Of a stretch of DNA of 64,000 nt, positions 58,630 through 64,000 are shown in pieces. The stretch's first letter is position 1. Every line of letters begins with the position of its first letter. Under the pieces are notes generated by a model. The model was not told the DNA's origin. It made no database searches and was given only the letters and a program-made list of their open reading frames with translations. Both the position numbers and the translations under genes were made by a program. The DNA comes from Rheinheimera hassiensis (GTDB lineage: Bacteria > Pseudomonadota > Gammaproteobacteria > Enterobacterales > Alteromonadaceae): positions 1 through 64,000 of the forward strand of contig NZ_JAKUJZ010000008.1 in assembly GCF_022436675.1 (NCBI RefSeq). Reading direction: 5' to 3'.

Positions 58630-58738
58630 CTATGCGACATGCTACAGGCTACGAAAAACCAATAATAATAATAGTTTGAGCTTACTCCAGTCAGCGCTAT
58701 ACTGTGGGCTCAGTACCTTCTCTCAACCGGAGCTTCTT

Positions 58739-59224
58739 ATGGAATACAACACTTCTGAATTATGTGATCTTTATGCCGATTTAGTTGATGTAGTAGAGCC
58801 GCTGTTTGCCAGCTACGGTGGCAGACGTTCTTTTGGTGGTAAAATTCATACCATCAAATGTTTTGAAGACAACGGCCTGGTACGGCAGATGCTAACTGAT
58901 CCTGGCATTGGCAAAGTGCTGCTGATAGATGCAGGCGGCTCTGCCCGTCGCGCTATCATTGACGCTGAACTGGCGTCACTGGCGGCGGTTAATGGCTGGG
59001 AAGGCATAGTATGTTATGGCAGTGTGCGCGATTTAGACCTGCTGGAAGATTTCGATATCGGTATTCATGCTGTTAATGCCATCCCGGTGGGTGCTGATGA
59101 TAAAGGCTTCGGTGAAACCGATGTGCCGGTCAATTTTGCCGGTGTCACCTTTTTACCGGGCGATCATCTGTATGCCGACAGCACTGGCATTATTATGTCG
59201 CCAGATGCACTGGATATTGAATAA
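58739..59224 (+). CDS. rraA: regulator of ribonuclease E activity A
   Basis: 161-residue trimeric protein that binds and inhibits RNase E. The start is ATG at 58739 ([21 protein letters not shown]) with a GGAG site; the longer frame from 58676 lacks support. Conserved segments are [41 protein letters not shown] and [13 protein letters not shown]. It lies 12 bases before hutG on the same strand. Confidence 0.95.
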   Translation: MEYNTSELCDLYADLVDVVEPLFASYGGRRSFGGKIHTIKCFEDNGLVRQMLTDPGIGKVLLIDAGGSARRAIIDAELASLAAVNGWEGIVCYGSVRDLDLLEDFDIGIHAVNAIPVGADDKGFGETDVPVNFAGVTFLPGDHLYADSTGIIMSPDALDIE

Positions 59225-59236
59225 AACGGCACTGGC

Positions 59237-60295
59237 ATGCTGAATTTCTTTACCCGCGACCAACTTAACCAGTACTGCAGCATCCGTGATGGTGAGCAGC
59301 GCCTAGGGCAGGCACTAAACCTGCCTGATCCGGCGCTAAACCTGGCTGAACAACTGGCACAAAGCAAAGCTGAAGGCTGCCGTTTTGTGCTGCTGGGTGT
59401 ACCGGAAGATATCGGCCCCCGGGCAAATCTTGGCCAGGGCGGAGCAGACAAAGGCTGGACAGCGTTTTTAAGCAAATTTGTAAACCTGCAAAGTAATCAT
59501 TTTATTGCCGCCGGGCAAATTTTACTGCTGGGCGGGATACAGTGTGCCGACTTGCAACAGCAAGCCAGTACTTTTGATGTCTCACAACCACAGCAGCTTA
59601 GCCAGTTACGGCAGTTGGTTGAGGTTCTCGACCACAGAGTTGCAACCGTGGTGCAGACAATATTTGACGCCGGCCTATTACCTGTTGTCATCGGCGGTGG
59701 CCACAATAATAGTTACCCGATAATAAAAGCGTTAAGCCAGGCCAGCGGCCAACAGGTTAATTGCGCAAATTTAGACCCCCACTCAGATTTTCGGCCGCTT
59801 GAAGGCCGCCACAGCGGCAACGGCTTTAGCTATGCCTGGCAAGACGGTATGCTAAAACATTACTTTGTGCTGGGTTTGCATGAGCTGAAAAATTCAGCCG
59901 CAACACTGGCGCAATTACAACAAGCTGGCGGGGAATTTTGCAGTTATCAGCGAATTTTTGTCCGTCAGGAATTAAATTATCAGCAGGCGTTGGATCAGTG
60001 TATCGACAATGTTGTACTGGGCAATGGCGACATTGGTATTGAAGTAGACACCGACAGCATCAGTCTGATGCCGGTAAGCGCCTTTACTAACTGCGGCATC
60101 AGTGTGCAGGCCGCCGAGCTATTTGTTTATCAACTGGCTAAATTACCCCGCAGCCGGTATTTGCATCTGGCAGAAGCGGCTCCGGTACAACATCCGGCTG
60201 GTTTGGCCGCTGGCATTAACGAAGCCGGACAAGTGCTGTCGGCGCTGGTATTGGCGTTTATGCAGGGTAAAAAAGATCAGGCTATTGCAATTTAA
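59237..60295 (+). CDS. hutG: formimidoylglutamase (arginase family)
   Basis: Manganese ureohydrolase-fold enzyme of 352 residues, predicted to split N-formimino-L-glutamate into glutamate and formamide. Metal sites are GGGHNNSYP, the ANLDPHSDFRPLEG segment and EVDTDSIS. HSDFRPLEGRHSGNGFSYA is the wording seen in formimidoylglutamases rather than arginases. It lies in a hut neighbourhood with hutI, hutC and hutU. Its end overlaps the convergent GGDEF-EAL gene by 14 bases. Confidence 0.88.
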   Translation: MLNFFTRDQLNQYCSIRDGEQRLGQALNLPDPALNLAEQLAQSKAEGCRFVLLGVPEDIGPRANLGQGGADKGWTAFLSKFVNLQSNHFIAAGQILLLGGIQCADLQQQASTFDVSQPQQLSQLRQLVEVLDHRVATVVQTIFDAGLLPVVIGGGHNNSYPIIKALSQASGQQVNCANLDPHSDFRPLEGRHSGNGFSYAWQDGMLKHYFVLGLHELKNSAATLAQLQQAGGEFCSYQRIFVRQELNYQQALDQCIDNVVLGNGDIGIEVDTDSISLMPVSAFTNCGISVQAAELFVYQLAKLPRSRYLHLAEAAPVQHPAGLAAGINEAGQVLSALVLAFMQGKKDQAIAI

Positions 60296-61811
60296 TCTTG
60301 TCTGGCTGCCACTGCTTTAACCATACGGCAAAACCACTGAGTTCAAACGGCCGTGAGTAAAAAAAGCCCTGCCCACGGCTGCAGCCCATACGCAACAATT
60401 TTTGCTCTACTTCTGCTTCTTCCACGCCTTCGGCTATCACACCCAGATCCAGATTACGCGCCATATCAATAATGGCGCCGGTAATGGCAGCATTCATATC
60501 AGATTTATGCAGATCACTGATAAAAGAGCAGTCAACTTTAACGTACTGCACAGGGAGTTGCCTGATATATGCCAGCGACGACAAGCCGGTACCAAAATCA
60601 TCCAGCGCCAGCTCTACACCCAACTGATGTAAACGCTGCAGCATTGTCATGGCTTTTACCGGCTCAGCTACCAGCGCACTTTCTTTTAGCTCCAGTATCA
60701 GTTGCCCCGGCGCTACCTGATATTTGTCAAATAACTGCTCCAGCGCTTCAACCAGCTCGTCATGCAATAAATCTTTGCTGGAAATATTTACCGCAATTTT
60801 ACTGACCAACCCAGCCTGTTTCAGTTTGGCGATCATGGCAACCGCTTCATTTAATACCCATTGGGTCAGCGGGTAAATAACCCCCATTTCTTCTGCCAGT
60901 GCCAGAAAACTGTCTGGCGTCAGCAAACCCCGCGTCGGGTGGCGCCAGCGAATGTAAACCTCACCGGCTAATACCTCATGGCTGCGCATATCTACCTGCG
61001 GCTGAATATATAACGCCAGTTGTTGCTCGGTAATAGCCTGACGCAGCTCTGCCATCAGCGTTAATTTGTCGTTGGTGTAGTGCAGCATGTCGGTGCTAAA
61101 CACCTGGCTGCTGCCCTGCAACGAGCTGTGATATTGCAGTGCAAGATGGGCGCGCTCCAGCAACTCATTTAGCTGAGTGCCATGCTCAGGGTAATGTGCA
61201 ATTCCCGACTGTAGCTGGTAATCAACAGCACAGCCATGCACTATCATCGGTTCAGGAATAGCACGCTCCAGTGTATCTGCCAGATACTCGGCTATATGTT
61301 CTTTGTCGTCACTGTCTACCCAGATAGCAAAATCAACACCGCCTAAGTGGCATACACGGGTGGGCTTTTGCTGACGAAATTCAAACGTCAGTGCTTTATC
61401 TTCAGCGGCCAGGTGGTCATTAATGCGCTGCGCTATCTGCGCCAGAATAAGGTTGCTATTACTGTGCCCCAGTAACTTATTCACTTGTTCAAACTGCGTT
61501 ATTTTTATCAGTAACAATGAATAATGCTGCTCAGGCGCCCGTTTTAGCAATTCGTCCAGTTGTTGCTGTAAAAAGAATTTGTTTGGAAAACCGCTGATAT
61601 CGTCATGTAGTGAATAGAAGCCAAGCCGGCTGCCTTTTTTGGTCGTTTTGGCTTTCTGTAGCTTGTTGATGTCCAGCTTCAGTTTAAACATGTAAACAAA
61701 TGCCAGCAGCAAAAAGCCACTAAGCAAACTGACAATTGGCAACGAAGACTCTGATGTCTGCGCTGCCAGCGGACAACTGAGCAGGCCAGTAACAAGCAGC
61801 CGGTAAGACAA
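60282..61811 (-). CDS. GGDEF-EAL protein with degenerate cyclase site
   Basis: 509-residue signalling protein. The TTG start at 61811 has a good GGAG site seven bases away and yields a signal-like segment plus a membrane helix (about 24-42). The GGDEF site reads GGVDF and is probably inactive. The EAL domain keeps the catalytic Glu (GEVYIRW, with Tyr in place of Leu), NISSKDLL, ELKES, DDFGTGLSSL and EGVEE, so it may hydrolyse c-di-GMP or only bind it. It is inserted between hutG and hutI in reverse to hutG. Confidence 0.83.
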   Translation of the reverse strand: MSYRLLVTGLLSCPLAAQTSESSLPIVSLLSGFLLLAFVYMFKLKLDINKLQKAKTTKKGSRLGFYSLHDDISGFPNKFFLQQQLDELLKRAPEQHYSLLLIKITQFEQVNKLLGHSNSNLILAQIAQRINDHLAAEDKALTFEFRQQKPTRVCHLGGVDFAIWVDSDDKEHIAEYLADTLERAIPEPMIVHGCAVDYQLQSGIAHYPEHGTQLNELLERAHLALQYHSSLQGSSQVFSTDMLHYTNDKLTLMAELRQAITEQQLALYIQPQVDMRSHEVLAGEVYIRWRHPTRGLLTPDSFLALAEEMGVIYPLTQWVLNEAVAMIAKLKQAGLVSKIAVNISSKDLLHDELVEALEQLFDKYQVAPGQLILELKESALVAEPVKAMTMLQRLHQLGVELALDDFGTGLSSLAYIRQLPVQYVKVDCSFISDLHKSDMNAAITGAIIDMARNLDLGVIAEGVEEAEVEQKLLRMGCSRGQGFFYSRPFELSGFAVWLKQWQPDKIKLQ

Positions 61812-61873
61812 AGCGATACTCCAGCAAAAATAGTGCTATTAGCTTAAGCTAAAATACCAGCTTGTAAAGCAGA

Positions 61874-63100
61874 TTAACGCCGGTGATTTATCTCTTTACC
61901 ATTAATAATCAGCTGTTTAAGTGAGTTCACACCAAATTGGTAGCATAACTCTGCCGGGCGGCTTATGGCATGACAGGCAAAATCAGCCCGTTGCCCTACC
62001 GCCAGAGTACCGCGATCTGTTAAGCCAAGCGCTTTGGCTGCATGCCGGGTTACGCCCAGCAAAGCTTCTTCCGGGGTTAAACGAAACAGCGTGCAGGCCA
62101 TATTCAGCATTAACGGTAAGGAACACAGCGGCGAGGTGCCGGGGTTTAAATCGGTGGCAACTGCCATCGGCACGCCGTATTGGCGCAGCAGTGCAATCGG
62201 CGGCAGCTGAGTTTCGCGCAAAAAGTAAAACGCGCCGGGTAGCAGTACCGCAACGCTGCCGGCTTTGGCCATCGCGGCAACACCTGCTTCATCCAAAAAC
62301 TCGATATGATCAGCCGACAAACCGCCAAACTGTGCCACTAAGGCGCTGCCACCCAGGTTAGATAATTGCTCGGCGTGGGCTTTAACCGGCAACCCCAGTG
62401 CAGTAGCGGCAGTAAATACTTTGCGTGTTTGTTCAAGGCTAAAACCTATGCCCTCGCAAAATACGTCCACGGCGTCGACCAGCCCAAGTGCGTGCAGCTG
62501 CGGCAGCATCCGGCACACAGCCTCAATGTAGCCATCAGCATCATTGCTAAATTCCGGCGGCAAGGCATGGGCGCCTAAAAAGGTTTTTTGTACGCTGGCA
62601 GGGTGGTGCTTATCCAGCTCAGCTGCAACTTCAAGGATTTTTTGCTCGCTGGTTAAATCGAGGCCATAGCCGGATTTTATTTCTACCGTGGTGACGCCTT
62701 GTGCCAGCAAGGTATTAAGCCGGTCCTTGGCCAGCACGAATAAATCTTCATGGCTGGCGGTTCGGGTTGCTGCCACCGTAGCTTTAATACCGCCACCGGC
62801 TGCAGCAATATCCTGATAGCTGGCGCCGTTCAGGCGCATTTCAAACTCATTGGCACGGTTACCGGCGTATACCAAATGCGTATGGCAATCAATAAAACCC
62901 GGCAGCAGCCACTGCCCCTGTGCGTCATACAGCGGGGTAGCCGGGGCATCAAATGACGGCAAATCCGCTTTAGTGCCAACAAAAACAATTACGCCATCTT
63001 TAATAGCCAGGGCGCCGTTTTCAATGGCGCCATAGGCGCTGCCGTTGTCAGTCATGGTGGCGATATTGGCGTTAATCCAGATAGCATCAAACTGCTGCAT
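61874..63100 (-). CDS. hutI: imidazolonepropionase
   Basis: Third step of histidine breakdown, converting imidazolonepropionate to formiminoglutamate; 408 residues. It is an amidohydrolase-fold enzyme with metal motif [12 protein letters not shown] (about 72-83), [20 protein letters not shown] and the later [10 protein letters not shown]. An AGGATG site precedes the ATG. It is divergent from hutC across a 99-bp gap with a HutC operator. Confidence 0.96.
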   Translation of the reverse strand: MQQFDAIWINANIATMTDNGSAYGAIENGALAIKDGVIVFVGTKADLPSFDAPATPLYDAQGQWLLPGFIDCHTHLVYAGNRANEFEMRLNGASYQDIAAAGGGIKATVAATRTASHEDLFVLAKDRLNTLLAQGVTTVEIKSGYGLDLTSEQKILEVAAELDKHHPASVQKTFLGAHALPPEFSNDADGYIEAVCRMLPQLHALGLVDAVDVFCEGIGFSLEQTRKVFTAATALGLPVKAHAEQLSNLGGSALVAQFGGLSADHIEFLDEAGVAAMAKAGSVAVLLPGAFYFLRETQLPPIALLRQYGVPMAVATDLNPGTSPLCSLPLMLNMACTLFRLTPEEALLGVTRHAAKALGLTDRGTLAVGQRADFACHAISRPAELCYQFGVNSLKQLIINGKEINHRR

Positions 63101-63145
63101 AAGGGCATCCTGTAAGTGGTTTTAAAATAATTTTACACCAACAAC

Positions 63146-63157
63146 TTGTATATACAA
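63146..63157. promoter_or_regulatory. HutC operator
   Basis: Perfect 12-bp palindrome TTGTATATACAA in the gap between divergent hutI and hutC, very close to the known HutC recognition pattern CTTGTATxxACAAG. It should allow urocanate-responsive repression of both directions. Confidence 0.9.
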
Positions 63158-63199
63158 CCAAATTAGCTTATTTTTTATTTAGTAAAACCAGGGGGTGTT

Positions 63200-63928
63200 A
63201 TGGCTGTTGCCAAATTTGCCGAAATTAAAGAGTACATGCTCAGCCAGATTGAAATTTCCGCCTGGCCGGAGCACAGCCGTGTACCATCAGAAAACGAGCT
63301 GGCAGTGCAGTTTAGTGTCAGCCGGATGACAGCACGGCGCGCGCTGCAGGAGCTGACCGAACAAGGCATTTTGTATCGCACCCAGGGCGTAGGCAGCTTT
63401 GTTGCGGCACTTAAGTCGCAGTCGTCGTTACTGGAAATCCGCAATATTGCTGACGAGATAAACAGCCGTGGCCATGCCTACAGTGCGCGTTTGTTACAGC
63501 TGACCGAACTGCCCTGCCCTACCATTATTGCTGCCGCGCTGGGATTAAAGCGCAATGAAGCGGTGTATTTCTCCCTGATAGTGCATTTAGAGAACAACCA
63601 GCCGCTGCAGTTGGAGGCTCGTTACGTAAGCCCGCAACTGGTGCCTGACTACGTAAAACAAGACTTTAACCAACAAACACCACACCAGTACTTAAGCATT
63701 ATTGCACCGCTGACTGAAGCCGAACACACCGTTGAGGCCATTTGGCCGGACGATTTTACCTGTAAGCATTTAGTGCTGAAAAAAGCCGAACCCTGCCTGC
63801 GTTTGACCCGCCGTACCTTTAGCCGTGAAGGCGCGGTCAGCCTGGCGTATTTAACTTCACCAGGTAGCCGCTATCGTTTAGGCGGCCATCTGAACTTTTC
63901 CTTACCCAGCAGCAGAGAGACTATCTGA
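63200..63928 (+). CDS. hutC: histidine utilisation repressor (GntR/HutC)
   Basis: Repressor of the hut genes, 242 residues. N-terminal winged helix has WPEHSRVPSENELAVQFSVSRMTARRALQELTEQGILYRTQG split across residues 20-62, typical of GntR/HutC; a C-terminal UTRA domain (about 90-235) binds urocanate. An AGGGGG site precedes the ATG. The stop overlaps the hutU start (ATGA). Confidence 0.94.
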   Translation: MAVAKFAEIKEYMLSQIEISAWPEHSRVPSENELAVQFSVSRMTARRALQELTEQGILYRTQGVGSFVAALKSQSSLLEIRNIADEINSRGHAYSARLLQLTELPCPTIIAAALGLKRNEAVYFSLIVHLENNQPLQLEARYVSPQLVPDYVKQDFNQQTPHQYLSIIAPLTEAEHTVEAIWPDDFTCKHLVLKKAEPCLRLTRRTFSREGAVSLAYLTSPGSRYRLGGHLNFSLPSSRETI

Positions 63929-64000
63929 TGACAGACCCACGTATTGATAACAGCCGGGTGATCCGCGCTGATCGCGGCAGCAAGATCACCGCTAAAAGCT
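63928..64000 (+). CDS. hutU: urocanate hydratase, N-terminal fragment at window edge
   Basis: Only the first 24 codons are visible. The segment IDNSRVIRADRGSKI matches the N-terminus of urocanate hydratase, and the ATG overlaps the hutC stop by one base. This fits a hutC-hutU transcript continuing to the right, probably into hutH. Confidence 0.85.
   Translation, partial: MTDPRIDNSRVIRADRGSKITAKS

Noticed and set aside
61921-62361. 146-codon frame opposite hutI
   Set aside because: Antisense shadow of a conserved enzyme; Arg/Pro-rich composition typical of a shadow frame.

Overview
The window looks like a chromosomal segment of a free-living gammaproteobacterium of the Alteromonadales / Rheinheimera-Alishewanella-Arsukibacterium type. 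This is an inference from gene order (aroKB-damX-dam, pilMNOPQ next to a divergent mrcA, metJ//metBLF, argCBFGH, priA-ftsN-hslVU) and from many c-di-GMP proteins; no rRNA marker is present. I see no rRNA, tRNA, CRISPR array, insertion sequence, prophage or defence island. Coding density is very high and few gaps exceed 200 bases.

Region 1 (about 1-17100) is a dedicated L-arabinan/L-arabinose catabolic locus. Three exported family-43 glycosidases (two lipoproteins, one periplasmic) would cut arabinan and arabino-oligosaccharides. A YtfQRT-YjfF type furanose ABC transporter would import arabinose. An aldose epimerase, a XylB-like SDR dehydrogenase, an SMP-30 lactonase, an IlvD/Edd-type [Fe-S] dehydratase, a FAH-family (AraD1/GguC) enzyme and a ketoglutaric semialdehyde dehydrogenase together form a complete non-phosphorylative route to 2-oxoglutarate. 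A FadR-type GntR regulator closes the cluster. Near-identical sites fitting TNGTNNNACNA lie before three of the four transcription units, with a weaker one before the regulator gene, so the locus reads as a single local regulon.

Region 2 (17100-32000) is housekeeping: trpS and rpe (the usual gph between them is absent), a small plus-strand block (TorF-like porin, unknown small protein, DUF2970 protein), then dam, damX, aroB, aroK, the type IV pilus assembly genes pilQPONM, and divergent mrcA (PBP1a).

Region 3 (32000-47700) is amino-acid biosynthesis: argCBFGH behind a well-formed promoter with two ArgR boxes, a large periplasmic-sensor diguanylate cyclase, metF-metL-metB divergent from metJ with Met boxes between them, a malic enzyme with a striking upstream palindrome, and rpmE.

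Region 4 (47800-58700) holds priA, ftsN, hslVU, a DUF971 protein, a HxlR regulator with a divergent NTF2-like protein, a chemoreceptor, a PAP2 phosphatase and a seven-TM GGDEF-EAL protein.

Region 5 (58700-64000) holds rraA and part of a histidine-utilisation locus (hutG, hutI, hutC, start of hutU) with a perfect HutC-type operator and a second GGDEF-EAL gene inserted between hutG and hutI. Nothing here forms an obviously unknown multi-gene machine. The most novel-looking item is the arabinose regulon and its operator; lesser ones are the porin/DUF2970 insertion beside dam, the maeB palindromes and the MetB glutamine-rich tail.
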